Origin: Taudactylus pleione
Taxonomy: Eukaryota > Chordata > Amphibia > Anura > Myobatrachidae
NCBI GenBank assembly: GCA_031769625.1
Contig: JAUIMM010000888.1
Coordinates: 558,001-622,000, forward strand
DNA length: 64,000 bases
Reading direction: 5' to 3'
Below are positions 1 through 17,239 of this stretch, one piece after another. Position 1 is the first letter of the stretch, and every line of letters starts with the position of its first letter. The notes beneath the pieces were generated by a model, which worked only from the letters and a program-made list of their open reading frames with translations, searched no databases and was not told the DNA's origin. Made by a program: the position numbers and the translations under genes.

Positions 1-1849
1 TACACCCTATCACCTGTAACACTACACCCTGTCACATACTCACACTACACCCTGTCACCTGTAACACAACACCCTGTCACATAATCACACTACACCTGTC
101 ACCTGTAGCACTACACTCTGCCACATACTCACTCTACACCCAGTCACCTGTAACACTACACCTTGTCATATAATCACACTACACCCTATCACCTGTAACA
201 CTACACTCTGCCACATACTCACACTACACCCTGTCACCTGTAACACTACACCCTGTCACACAGTCACACTACACCCTATCACCTGTAACACTACACCCTG
301 TCACATACTCACACTACACCCTATCACCTGTAACACTACACCCTGTCACATACTCACACTACACCCTTTCACCTGTAACACGACACTCCCTGTCACATAC
401 TCACACTACACCCTATCACCTGTAACACTATACCCTGTCACATACTCACACTACACCCTATCACCTGTAACACTACACCCTGTCACATACTCACACTACA
501 CCCTATCACCTGTAACACTACACCCTGTAACATACTCACACTACACCCTTTCACCTGTAACACGACACTCCCTGTCACATACTCACACTACACCCTATCA
601 CCTGTAACACTACACCCTGTCAGACACTCACACTACACCCTATTACCTGTAACACTACACCCTGTCACATACTCACACTACACCCTATCTCCTGTAACAC
701 GACACCCTGTCACATACTCACACTGCACCCTATCACCTGTAACACTACACCCTGTCACATGCTCACACTACACCCTATCACCTGTAACACTACACCTGTC
801 ACATACTCACACTACACCCTGTCACCTGTAACACGACACCCTGTCACATACTCACACTACACCCTATCACCTGTAACACGACACCCTGTCACACACTCAT
901 ACTACACCCTGTCACATAATCACACTACACCCTGTCACCTGTAGCACTACACTCTGCCACATACTCACACTACACCCTATCACCTGTAACACTACACCCT
1001 GTCACATACTCACACTACACCCTATCACCTGTAACACTACACCCTGTCACATACTCACACTACACCCTATCACCTGTAACACTATACCCTGTCACATACT
1101 CACACTACACCATATCACCTGTAACACTACACCCTGTCACATACTCACACTACACCCTATCACCAGTAACACTACACCCTGTAACATACTCACACTACAC
1201 CCTATCACCTGTAACACGACACCCTGTCACATACTCACCATGCACCCTATCACCTGTAACACTACTCCCTGTCACATGCTCACACTACACCCTATCACCT
1301 GTAACACTACACCTGTCACATACTCACACTACACCCTGTCACCTGTAACACTACACCCTGTCACATACTCACACTACACCCTGTCACCTGTAACACAACA
1401 CCCTGTCACATAATCACACTACACCTGTCACCTGTAGCACTACACTCTGCCACTTACTCACTCTACACCCAGTCACCTGTAACACTACACCTTGTCATAT
1501 AATCACACTACACCCTATCACCTGTAACACTACACCCTGTCACACACTCACACTACACCCTGTCACCTGTAACACTACACCCTGTCACACACTCACACTA
1601 CACCCTATCACCTGTAACACTAATCCCTGTCACATACTCACACTACACCCTATCACCTGTAACACTACACCCTGTCACATACTCACACTACACCCTATCT
1701 CCTGTAACACGACACCCTGTCACATACTCACACTGCACCCTATCACCTGTAACACTACACCCTGTCACATGCTCACACTACACCCTATCACCTGTAACAC
1801 GACACCCTGTCACATACTCACACTGCACCCTATCACCTGTAACACTACA

Positions 1850-4800
1850 CCCTGTCACATGCTCACACTACACCCTATCACCTGTAACACTACACCTGTC
1901 ACATACTCACACTACACCCTGTCACCTGTAACAATACACCCTGTCACATACTCACACTACACCCTGTCACCTGTAACACAACACCCTGTCACATAATCAC
2001 ACTACACCTGTCACCTGTAGCACTACACTCTGCCACATACTCACTCTGCACCCAGTCACCTGTAACACTACACCTTGTCATATAATCACACTACACCCTA
2101 TCACCTGTAACACTACACCCTGTCACACACTCACACTACACCCTGTCACCTGTAACACTACACCCTGTCACACAATCACACTACACCCTATCACCTGTAA
2201 CACTAATCCCTGTCACATACTCACACTACACCCTATCACCTGTAACACTACACCCTGTCACATACTCACACTACACCCTTTCACCTGTAACACGACACTC
2301 CCTGTCACATACTCACACTACACCCTTTCACCTGTAACACTACACCCTGTCAGACACTCACACTACACCCTATTACCTGTAACACTACACCCTGTCACAT
2401 ACTCACACTACACCCTATCTCCTGTAACACGACACCCTGTCACATACTCACACTGCACCCTATCACCTGTAACACTACACCCTGTCACATGCTCACACTA
2501 CACCCTATCACCTGTAAAACTACACCTGTCACATACTCACACTACACCCTGTCACCTGTAACACGACACCCTGTCACATACTCACAGTACACCCTATCAC
2601 CTGTAACACGACACCCTGTCACACACTCATACTACACCCTGTCACATAATCACACTACACCCTGTCACCTGTAGCACTACACTCTGCCACATACTCACAC
2701 TACACCCTATCACCTGTAACACTACACCCTGTCACATACTCACACTACAGCCTATCACCTGTAACACTACACCCTGTCACATACTCACACTACACCCTAT
2801 CACCTGTAACACTATACCCTGTCACATACTCACACTACACCATATCACCTGTAACACTACACCCTGTCACATACTCACACTACACCCTATCACCAGTAAC
2901 ACTACACCCTGTAACATACTCACACTACACCCTATCACCTGTAACACGACACCCTGTCACATACTCACACTACACCCTATCACCTGTAACACAACACCCT
3001 GTCACATAATCAAACTACACCCTGTCACCTGTAGCACTACACTCTGCCAAATACTCACACTACACCATGTCACCTGTAACACTACACCCAGTCATATAAT
3101 CACACTACACCCTATCACCTGTAACACAACACCCTGTCACATACTCACACTGCACCCTATCACCTGTAACACTACACCCTGTCACATACACACACTACAC
3201 GCTATCACCTGTAACACTACACCCTGTCACATACTCACACTACACCCTATCTCCTGTAACATGACACCCTGTCACCTGTAACATTACACCCTGTCACATA
3301 CTCACACTACACACTATCACCTGTAACACTACACCCTGTCACATGCTCACACTACACCCTATCACCTGTAACACTACACCTGTCACATACTCACACTACA
3401 CCCTGTCACCTGTAACACTACACCCTGTCACATTCTCACACTACACCCTGTCACCTGTAACACAACACCCTGTCACATAATCACACTACACCTGTCACCT
3501 GTAGCACTACACTCTGCCACATACTCACTCTACACCCAGTCACCTGTAACACTACACCTTGTCATATAATCACACTACACCCTATCACCTGTAACACTGC
3601 ACCCTGTCACACACTCACACTACACCCTGTCACCTGTAACACTACACCCTGTCACACACTCACACTACACCCTATCACCTGTAACACTAATCCCTGTCAT
3701 ATACTCACACTACACCCTATCACCTGTAACACTACACCCTGTCACATACTCACACTACACCCTTTCACCTGTAACACGACACTCCCTGTCACATACTCAC
3801 ACTACACCCTATCACCTGTAACACTACACCCTGTCAGACACTCACACTACACCCTATTACCTGTAACACTACACCCTGTCACATACTCACACTACACCCT
3901 ATCTCCTGTAACACGACACCCTGTTACATACTCACACTGCACCCTATCACCTGTAACACTACACCCTGTCACATGCTCACACTACACCCTATCACCTGTA
4001 ACACGACACCCTGTCACATACTCACACTGCACCCTATCACCTGTAACACGACATCCTGTCACATGCTCACACTACACCCTATCACCTGTAACACTACACC
4101 TGTCACATACTCACACTACACCCTGTCACCTGTAACACTACACCCTGTCACATACTCACACTACACCCTGTCACCTGTAACACAACACCCTGTCACATAA
4201 TCACACTACACCTGTCACCTGTAGCACTACACTCTGCCACATACTCACTCTGCACCCAGTCACCTGTAACACTACACCTTGTCATATAATCACACTACAC
4301 CCTGTCACCTGTAACACGACACCCTGTCACATACTCACACTACACCCTATCACCTGTAACACGACACCCTGTCACACACTCATACTACACCCTGTCACAT
4401 AATCACACTACACCCTGTCACCTGTAGCACTACACTCTGCCACATACTCACACTACACCCTATCACCTGTAACACTACACCCTGTCACATACTCACACTA
4501 CACACTATCACCTGTAACACTACACCCTGTCACATACTCACACTACACCCTATCACCTGTAACACTATACCCTGTCACATACTCACACTACACCATATCA
4601 CCTGTAACACTACACCCTGTCACATACTCACACTACACCCTATCACCAGTAACACTACACCCTGTAACATACTCACACTACACCCTATCACCTGTAACAC
4701 GACACCCTGTCACATACTCACACTACACCCTATCACCTGTAACACAACACCCTGTCACATAATCACACTACACCCTGTCACCTGTAGCACTACACTCTGC

Positions 4801-7800
4801 CAAATACTCACACTACACCATGTCACCTGTAACACTACACCCAGTCATATAATCACACTACACCCTATCACCTGTAACACTACACCCTGTTGCACACTCA
4901 CACTACACCCTGTCACCTGTAACACTACACCCTGTCACATAATCACACTACACCCTGTCACCTGTAACACTACACCCTGTCACACACTCACACTACACCC
5001 TATCACCTGTAACACTACACCCTGTCACATACTCACACTACACGCTATCACCTGTAACACTACACCCTGTCACATACTCACACTACACCCTATCACCTGT
5101 AACATGACACCCTGTCACCTGTAACATTACACCCTGTCACATACTCACACTACACACTATCACCTGTAACACGACACCCTGTCACATACTCACACTACAT
5201 CCTATCACCTGTAACACAACACCCTGTCACATACTCACACTACATTGTATCACCTGTAACACTACACCCTGTCACATACTCACACTACACCCTATCACCT
5301 GTAACACTACACACTGTCACATACTCACACTACACCCTATCACCTGTAACACGACACCCTGTCACATACTCACACTACACCCTATCACCTGTAACACTAC
5401 ACCCTGTCAAATAATCACACTACACCCTGTCACCTGTAACACTACACCCTGTCACACACTCACACTACACCTTATTACCTGTAACACTACACCCTGTCAC
5501 ATACTCACACTACACGCTATCACCTGTAACACTACACCCTGTCACATATTCACACTACACCCTATCACCTGTAACACGACACCCTGTCACCTGTAACACT
5601 ACACCCTGTCACATACTCACACTACACCCTATCACCTGTAACACGACACCCTGTCACATACTCACACTACACCCTATAACCTGTAACACGACACCCTGTC
5701 ACATACTCACACTACACCCTATCACCTGTAACACGACACCCTGTCACATACTCACACTACACCCTATCACCTGTAACACGACACCCTGTCACACACTCAT
5801 ACTACACCCTGTCACATAATCACACTACAGCCTGTCACCTGTAGCACTACACACTGCCACATACTCACACTACACCCTATCACCTGTAACACTTCACCCT
5901 GTCACATACTGACACTACACCCTATCACCTGTAACACTACACCCTGTCACATACTCACACTACACCCTATCACCTGTAACACTATACCCTGTCACATACT
6001 CACACTACACCATATCACCTGTAACACTACACCCTATCACCTGTAACACGACACCCTGTCACATACTCACACTACACCCTATCACCTGTAACACAACACC
6101 CTGTCACATAATCACACTACACCCTGTCACCTGTAGCACTACACTCTGCCACATACTCACACTACACAATGTCACCTGTAACACTACACCCTGTCATATA
6201 ATCACACTACACCCTATCACCTGTAACACTACACCCTGTCACACACTCACACTACACCCTGTCACCTCTAACTCTACACCCTGTCACATAATCACAATAC
6301 ACCCTGTCACCTGTAACACTACACCCTGTCACACACTCACACTACACCCTATCACCTGTAACACTACACCCTGTCACATACTCACACTACGCCCTATCAC
6401 CTGTAACACTACACCCTGTCACATACTCACACTACACCCTATCACCTGTAACACCACACCCTGTCACATACTCACACTACACGCTATCACCTGTAGCACT
6501 ACACCCTGTCACATACTCACACTACACCCTATCACCTGTAGCACGACACCCTGTCACCTGTAACACTACACCCTGTCACATACTCACACTACACCCTATC
6601 ACCTGTAACACGACAACCTGTCACATACTCACACTACACCCTATCACCTGTAACATGACACCCTGTCACACACTCATACTACACCCTGTCACATAATCAC
6701 ACTAGACCCTGTCACCTGTAGCACTACACTCTGTCACATACTCACACTACACCCTATCACCTGTAACACTACAACCTGTCACACACTCACACTACACCCT
6801 ATCACCTGTAACACGACACCCTGTCACATACTCACACTACACCCTGTCACCTGTAACACAACACCCTGTCACATAATCACACTACACCTGTCACCTGTAG
6901 GACTACACTCTGCCACATACTCACTCTACACCCAGTCACCTGTAACACTACACCTTGTCATATAATCACACTACACCCTATCACCTGTAACACTACACCG
7001 TGTCACACACTCACACTACACCCTATCACCTGTAACACTACACCCTGTCACATACTCACACTACACCCTATCACCTGTAACACTACACCCTGTCACATAC
7101 TCACACTACACCCTTTCACCTGTAACACGACACTCCCTGTCACATACTCACACTACACCCTATCACCTGTAACACTACACCCTGTCACATACTCACACTA
7201 CACCCTATCACCTGTAACACTATACCCTGTCACATACTCACACTACACCATATCACCTGTAACACTACACCCTGTCACATACTCACACTACACCCTATCA
7301 CCTGTAACACTACACCCTGTCACATGCTCACACTACACCCTATCACCTGTAACACTACACCTGTCACATACTCACACTACACCCTGTCACCTGTAACACT
7401 ACACCCTGTCACATACTCACACTACACCCTGTCACCTGTAACACAACACCCTGTCACATAATCACACTACACCTGTCACCTGTAGCACTACACTCTGCCA
7501 CATACTCACTCTGCACCCAGTCACCTGTAACACTACACCTTGTCATATAATCACACTACACCCTATCACCTGTAACACTACACCCTGTCACACACTCACA
7601 CTACACCCTGTCACCTGTAACACTACACCCTGTCACACAATCACACTACACCCTATCACCTGTAACACTAATCCCTGTCACATACTCACACTACACCCTA
7701 TCACCTGTAACACTACACCCTGTCACATACTCACACTACACCCTTTCACCTGTAACACGACACTCCCTGTCACATACTCACACTACACCCTTTCACCTGT

Positions 7801-10800
7801 AACACTACACCCTGTCAGACACTCACACTACACCCTATCACCTGTAACACGACACCCTGTCACATACTCACACTACACCCTATCTCCTGTAACACGACAC
7901 CCTGTCACATACTCACACTGCACCCTATCACCTGTAACACTACACACTGTCACATGCTCACACTACACCCTATCACCTGTAAAACTACACCTGTCACATA
8001 CTCACACTACACCCTGTCACCTGTAACACGACACCCTGTCACATACTCACAGTACACCCTATCACCTGTAACACGACACCCTGTCACACACTCATACTAC
8101 ACCCTGTCACATAATCACACTACACCCTGTCACCTGTAGCACTACACTCTGCCACATACTCACACTACACCCTATCACCTGTAACACTACACCCTGTCAC
8201 ATACTCACACTACACCCTATCACCTGTAACACTACACCCTGTCACATACTCACACTACACCCTATCACCTGTAACACTATACCCTGTCACATACTCACAC
8301 TACACCATATCACCTGTAACACTACACCCTGTCACATACTCACACTACACCCTATCACCAGTAACACTACACCCTGTAACATACTCACACTACACCCTAT
8401 CACCTGTAACACGACACCCTGTCACATACTCACACTACACCCTATCACCTGTAACACAACACCCTGTCACATAATCAAACTACACCCTGTCACCTGTAGC
8501 ACTACACTCTGCCAAATACTCACACTACACCATGTCACCTGTAACACTACACCCAGTCATATAATCACACTACACCCTATCACCTGTAACACAACACCCT
8601 GTCACATACTCACACTGCACCCTATCACCTGTAACACTACACCCTGTCACATACACACACTACACGCTATCACCTGTAACACTACACCCTGTCACATACT
8701 CACACTACACCCTATCTCCTGTAACATGACACCCTGTCACCTGTAACATTACACCCTGTCACATACTCACACTACACACTATCACCTGTAACACTACACC
8801 CTGTCACATGCTCACACTACACCCTATCACCTGTAACACTACACCTGTCACATACTCACACTACACCCTGTCACCTGTAACACTACACCCTGTCACATTC
8901 TCACACTACACCCTGTCACCTGTAACACAACACCCTGTCACATAATCACACTACACCTGTCACCTGTAGCACTACACTCTGCCACATACTCACTCTACAC
9001 CCAGTCACCTGTAACACTACACCTTGTCATATAATCACACTACACCCTATCACCTGTAACACTGCACCCTGTCACACACTCACACTACACCCTGTCACCT
9101 GTAACACTACACCCTGTCACACACTCACACTACACCCTATCACCTGTAACACTAATCCCTGTCACATACTCACACTACACCCTATCACCTGTAACACTAC
9201 ACCCTGTCACATACTCACACTACACCCTTTCACCTGTAACACGACACTCCCTGTCACATACTCACACTACACCCTATCACCTGTAACACTACACCCTGTC
9301 AGACACTCACACTACACCCTATTACCTGTAAAACTACACCCTGTCACATACTCACACTACACCCTATCTCCTGTAACACGACACCCTGTCACATACTCAC
9401 ACTGCACCCTATCACCTGTAACACTACACCCTGTCACATGCTCACACTACACCCTATCACCTGTAACACGACACCCTGTCACATACTCACACTGCACCCT
9501 ATCACCTGTAACACGACATCCTGTCACATGCTCACACTACACCCTATCACCTGTAACACTACACCTGTCACATACTCACACTACACCCTGTCACCTGTAA
9601 CACTACACCCTGTCACATACTCACACTACACCCTGTCACCTGTAACACAACACCCTGTCACATAATCACACTACACCTGTCACCTGTAGCACTACACTCT
9701 GCCACATACTCACTCTGCACCCAGTCACCTGTAACACTACACCTTGTCATATAATCACACTACACCCTGTCACCTGTAACACGACACCCTGTCACATACT
9801 CACACTACACCCTATCACCTGTAACACGACACCCTGTCACACACTCATACTACACCCTGTCACATAATCACACTACACCCTGTCACCTGTAGCACTACAC
9901 TCTGCCACATACTCACACTACACCCTATCACCTGTAACACTACACCCTGTCACATACTCACACTACACACTATCACCTGTAACACTACACCCTGTCACAT
10001 ACTCACACTACACCCTATCACCTGTAACACTATACCCTGTCACATACTCACACTACACCATACCACCTGTAACACTACACCCTGTCACATACTCACACTA
10101 CACCCTATCACCTGTAACACAACACCCTGTCACATAATCACACTACACCCTGTCACCTGTAGCACTACACTCTGCCAAATACTCACACTACACCATGTCA
10201 CCTGTAACACTACACCCAGTCATATAATCACACTACACCCTATCACCTGTAACACTACACCCTGTTGCACACTCACACTACACCCTGTCACCTGTAACAC
10301 TACACCCTGTCACATAATCACACTACACCCTGTCACCTGTAACACTACACCCTGTCACACACTCACACTACACCCTATCACCTGTAACACTACACCCTGT
10401 CACATACTCACACTACACGCTATCACCTGTAACACTACACCCTGTCACATACTCACACTACACCCTATCACCTGTAACATGACACCCTGTCACCTGTAAC
10501 ATTACACCCTGTCACATACTCACACTACACACTATCACCTGTAACACGACACCCTGTCACATACTCACACTACATCCTATCACCTGTAACACGACACCCT
10601 GTCACATACTCACACTACATTGTATCACCTGTAACACTACACCCTGTCACATACTCACACTACACCCTATCACCTGTAACACTACACACTGTCACATACT
10701 CACACTACACCCTATCACCTGTAACACGACACCCTGTCACATACTCACACTACACCCTATCACCTGTAACACTACACCCTGTCAAATAATCACACTACAC

Positions 10801-12695
10801 CCTGTCACCTGTAACACTACACCCTGTCACACACTCACACTACACCTTATTACCTGTAACACTACACCCTGTCACATACTCACACTACACGCTATCACCT
10901 GTAACACTACACCCTGTCACATACTCACACTACACCCTATCACCTGTAACACGACACCCTGTCACCTGTAACACTACACCCTGTCACATACTCACACTAC
11001 ACCCTATCACCTGTAACACGACACCCTGTCACATACTCACACTACACCCTATAACCTGTAACACGACACCCTGTCACATACTCACACTACACCCTATCAC
11101 CTGTAACACGACACCCTGTCACATACTCACACTACACCCTATCACCTGTAACACGACACCCTGTCACACACTCATACTACACCCTGTCACATAATCACAC
11201 TACAGCCTGTCACCTGTAGCACTACACACTGCCACATACTCACACTACACCCTATCACCTGTAACACTTCACCCTGTCACATACTGACACTACACCCTAT
11301 CACCTGTAACACTACACCCTGTCACATACTCACACTACACCCTATCACCTGTAACACTATACCCTGTCACATACTCACACTACACCATATCACCTGTAAC
11401 ACTACACCCTATCACCTGTAACAAGACACCCTGTCACATACTCACACTACACCCTATCACCTGTAACACAACACCCTGTCACATAATCACACTACACCCT
11501 GTCACCTGTAGCACTACACTCTGCCACATACTCACACTACACAATGTCACCTGTAACACTACACCCTGTCATATAATCACACTACACCCTATCACCTGTA
11601 ACACTACACCCTGTCACACACTCACACTACACCCTGTCACCTCTAACTCTACACCCTGTCACATAATCACAATACACCCTGTCACCTGTAACACTACACC
11701 CTGTCACACACTCACACTACACCCTATCACCTGTAACACTACACCCTGTCACATACTCACACTACGCCCTATCACCTGTAACACTACACCCTGTCACATA
11801 CTCACACTACACCCTATCACCTGTAACACCACACCCTGTCACATACTCACACTACACGCTATCACCTGTAGCACTACACCCTGTCACATACTCACACTAC
11901 ACCCTATCACCTGTAACACGACACCCTGTCACCTGTAACACTACACCCTGTCACATACTCACACTACACCCTATCACCTGTAACACGACACCCTGTCACA
12001 TACTCACACTACACCCTATCACCTGTAACATGACACCCTGTCACACACTCATACTACAACCTGTCACATAATCACACTAGACCCTGTCACCTGTAGCACT
12101 ACACTCTGCCACATACTCACACTACACCCTATCACCTGTAACACTACACCCAGTCACACACTCACACTACACCCTATCACCTGTAACACGACACCCTGTC
12201 ACATACTCACACTACACCCTGTCACCTGTAACACAACACCCTGTCACATAATCACACTACACCTGTCACCTGTAGGACTACACTCTGCCACATACTCACT
12301 CTACACCCAGTCACCTGTAACACTACACCTTGTCATATAATCACACTACACCCTATCACCTGTAACACTACACCGTGTCACACACTCACACTACACCCTA
12401 TCACCTGTAACACTACACCCTGTCACATACTCACACTACACCCTATCACCTGTAACACTACACCCTGTCACATACTCACACTACACCCTTTCACCTGTAA
12501 CACGACACTCCCTGTCACATACTCACACTACACCCTATCACCTGTAACACTACACCCTGTCACATACTCACACTACACCCTATCACCTGTAACACTATAC
12601 CCTGTCACATACTCACACTACACCATATCACCTGTAACACTACACCCTGTCACATACTCACACTACACCCTATCACCTGTAACACTACACCCTGT
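1850..12695. repeat. 5.47-kb tandem duplication within the satellite
   Basis: Variant units recur with a constant 5,465-bp offset: the AACACTAATCCC unit at 2,201 and 7,666, the TCACTCTGCA unit at 2,041 and 7,506, and the first codon of a chance open frame at 3,973 and 9,438. The copies are about 1,850-7,320 and 7,320-12,695. The match fails on the left above about 1,830 and on the right after about 7,320/12,695, so the copies abut. Copy two lacks two units (90 bp) near 10,100 relative to copy one near 4,660, which changes the offset to 5,375 afterwards (GTAGGAC marker at 6,896 and 12,271). Boundaries are by eye, within about 45 bp. Confidence 0.85.
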
Positions 12696-15600
12696 AACAT
12701 ACTCACACTACACCCTATCACCTGTAACACGACACCCTGTCACATACTCACACTACACCCTATCACCTGTAACACAACACCCTGTCACATAATCACACTA
12801 CACCTGTCACCTGTAGCACTACACTCTGCCACATACTCACACTACACCATGTCACCTGTAACACTACACCCTGTCATATAATCACACTACACCCTATCAC
12901 CTGTAACACTACACCCTGTCACCTGTAACACTACACCCTGTCACATAATCACACTACATCCTGTCACCTGTAACACTACACCCTGTCACACACTCACACT
13001 ACACCCTATCACCTGTAACATTACACCCTGTCACATACTCACACTACACCCTATCACCTGTAACACGACACCCTGTCACATACTCACACTACACGCTATC
13101 ACCTGTAGCACTACACCCTGTCACATACTCACACTACACCCTATCACCTGTAACACGACAACCTGTCACCTGTAACACTACACCCTGTCACATACTCACA
13201 CTACACCCTATCACCTGTAACACGACACCCTGTCACATACTCACACTACACCCTATCACCTGTAACATGACACCCTGTCACACACTCATACTACACCCTG
13301 TCACATAATCACACTACACCCTGTCACCTGTAGCACTACACTCTGCCACATACTCACACTACACCCTATCACCTGTAACACTACACCCTGTCACATACTC
13401 ACACTACACCCTATCACCTGTAACACTACACCCTGTCACATACTCACACTACACCCTATCACCTGTAACACTACACCCTGTCACATACTCACACTACACC
13501 CTATCACCTGTAACACTACACCCTGTAACATACTCACACTACACCCTATCACCTGTAACACTACACCCTGTCACACACTCACACTACACCCTGTCACCTG
13601 TAACACTACACCCTGTCACACACTCACACTACACCCTATCACCTGTAACACTACACCCTGTCACATACTCACACTACACCCTATCACCTGTAACACTACA
13701 CCCTGTCACATACTCACACTACACCCTTTCACCTGTAACACGACACTCCCTGTCACATACTCACACTACACCCTATCACCTGTAACACTACACCCTGTCA
13801 CACACTCACACTACACCCTGTTACCTGTAACACTACACCCTGTCACATACTCACACTACACCCTATCACCTGTAACACTACACCCTGTCACATACTCACA
13901 CTGCACCCTATCACCTGTAACACTACACCCTGTCACATGCTCACACTACACCCTATCACCTGTAACACTACACCTGTCACATACTCACACTACACACTGT
14001 CACCTGTAACACTACACCCTGTCACATACTCACACTACACCCTGTCACCTGTAACACAACACCCTGTCACATAATCACACTACACCTGTCACCTGTAGCA
14101 CTACACTCTGCCACATACTCACTCTACACCCAGTTACCTGTAACACTACACCTTGTCATATAATCACACTACACCCTATCACCTGTAACACTACACCCTG
14201 TCACACACTCACACTACACCCTGTCACCTGTAACACTACACCCTGTCACATACTCACACTACACCCTATCACCTGTAACACGACACCCTGTCACCTGTAA
14301 CACTACACCCTGTCACATACTCACACTACACCCTATCACCTGTAACACGACACCCTTTCACATACTCACACTACACCCTATCACCTGTAACACGACACCC
14401 TGTCACACACTCATACTACACCCTGTCACATAATCACACTACACCCTGTCACCTGTAGCACTACACTCTGCCACATACTCACACTACACCTTATCACCTG
14501 TAACACTACACCCTGTCACATACTCACACTACACCCTATCACCTGTAACACTACACCCTGTCACATACTCCCACTACACCCTATCACCTGTAACACTACA
14601 CCCTGTCACATACTCACACTACACTCTATCACCTGTAACACTACACCCTGTAACATACTCACACTACACCTTATCACCTGTAACACGACACCCTGTCACA
14701 CACTCACACTACACCCTATCACCTGTAACACGACACCCTGTCACATACTCACACTACACCCTGTCACCTGTAACACAACACCCTGTCACATAATCACACT
14801 ACACCTGTCACCTGTAGGACTACACTCTGCCACATACTCACTCTACACCCAGTCACCTGTAACACTACACCTTGTCATATAATCACACTACACCCTATCA
14901 CCTGTAACACTACACCGTGTCACACACTCACACTACACCCTATCACCTGTAACACTACACCCTGTCACATACTCACACTACACCCTATCACCTGTAACAC
15001 TACACCCTGTCACATACTCACACTACACCCTTTCACCTGTAACACGACACTCCCTGTCACATACTCACACTACACCCTATCACCTGTAACACTACACCCT
15101 GTCACATACTCACACTACACCCTATCACCTGTAACACTATACCCTGTCACATACTCACACTACACCATATCACCTGTAACACTACACCCTGTCACATACT
15201 CACACTACACCCTATCACCTGTAACACTACACCCTGTAACATACTCACACTACACCCTATCACCTGTAACACGACACCCTGTCACATACTCACACTACAC
15301 CCTATCACCTGTAACACAACACCCTGTCACATAATCACACTACACCTGTCACCTGTAGCACTACACTCTGCCACATACTCACACTACACCATGTCACCTG
15401 TAACACTACACCCTGTCATATAATCACACTACACCCTATCACCTGTAACACTACACCCTGTCACCTGTAACACTACACCCTGTCACATAATCACACTACA
15501 TCCTGTCACCTGTAACACTACACCCTGTCACACACTCACACTACACCCTATCACCTGTAACATTACACCCTGTCACATACTCACACTACACCCTATCACC

Positions 15601-17239
15601 TGTAACACGACACCCTGTCACATACTCACACTACACGCTATCACCTGTAGCACTACACCCTGTCACATACTCACACTACACCCTATCACCTGTAACACGA
15701 CAACCTGTCACCTGTAACACTACACCCTGTCACATACTCACACTACACCCTATCACCTGTAACACGACACCCTGTCACATACTCACACTACACCCTATCA
15801 CCTGTAACATGACACCCTGTCACACACTCATACTACACCCTGTCACATAATCACACTACACCCTGTCACCTGTAGCACTACACTCTGCCACATACTCACA
15901 CTACACCCTATCACCTGTAACACTACACCCTGTCACATACTCACACTACACCCTATCACCTGTAACACTACACCCTGTCACATACTCACACTACACCCTA
16001 TCACCTGTAACACTACACCCTGTCACATACTCACACTACACCCTATCACCTGTAACACTACACCCTGTAACATACTCACACTACACCCTATCACCTGTAA
16101 CACTACACCCTGTCACACACTCACACTACACCCTGTCACCTGTAACACTACACCCTGTCACACACTCACACTACACCCTATCACCTGTAACACTACACCC
16201 TGTCACATACTCACACTACACCCTATCACCTGTAACACTACACCCTGTCACATACTCACACTACACCCTTTCACCTGTAACACGACACTCCCTGTCACAT
16301 ACTCACACTACACCCTATCACCTGTAACACTACACCCTGTCACACACTCACACTACACCCTGTTACCTGTAACACTACACCCTGTCACATACTCACACTA
16401 CACCCTATCACCTGTAACACTACACCCTGTCACATACTCACACTGCACCCTATCACCTGTAACACTACACCCTGTCACATGCTCACACTACACCCTATCA
16501 CCTGTAACACTACACCTGTCACATACTCACACTACACACTGTCACCTGTAACACTACACCCTGTCACATACTCACACTACACCCTGTCACCTGTAACACA
16601 ACACCCTGTCACATAATCACACTACACCTGTCACCTGTAGCACTACACTCTGCCACATACTCACTCTACACCCAGTTACCTGTAACACTACACCTTGTCA
16701 TATAATCACACTACACCCTATCACCTGTAACACTACACCCTGTCACACACTCACACTACACCCTGTCACCTGTAACACTACACCCTGTCACATACTCACA
16801 CTACACCCTATCACCTGTAACACGACACCCTGTCACCTGTAACACTACACCCTGTCACATACTCACACTACACCCTATCACCTGTAACACGACACCCTTT
16901 CACATACTCACACTACACCCTATCACCTGTAACACGACACCCTGTCACACACTCATACTACACCCTGTCACATAATCACACTACACCCTGTCACCTGTAG
17001 CACTACACTCTGCCACATACTCACACTACACCTTATCACCTGTAACACTACACCCTGTCACATACTCACACTACACCCTATCACCTGTAACACTACACCC
17101 TGTCACATACTCCCACTACACCCTATCACCTGTAACACTACACCCTGTCACATACTCACACTACACTCTATCACCTGTAACACTACACCCTGTAACATAC
17201 TCACACTACACCTTATCACCTGTAACACGACACCCTGTC
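12155..17239. repeat. 2.54-kb tandem duplication within the satellite
   Basis: Two adjacent copies, about 12,155-14,697 and 14,697-17,239, share markers at a 2,542-bp offset: the TGTAGGAC unit at 12,271 and 14,813, and the CACGACAACC unit near 13,155 and 15,697. The offset equals 56 units of 45 bp plus one 22-bp half, so the exchange that made it was in half-unit register. Further copies of the same 2.54-kb block lie at about 19,170-21,715 and 26,210-28,750, inside the 7.04-kb duplication. Confidence 0.82.
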
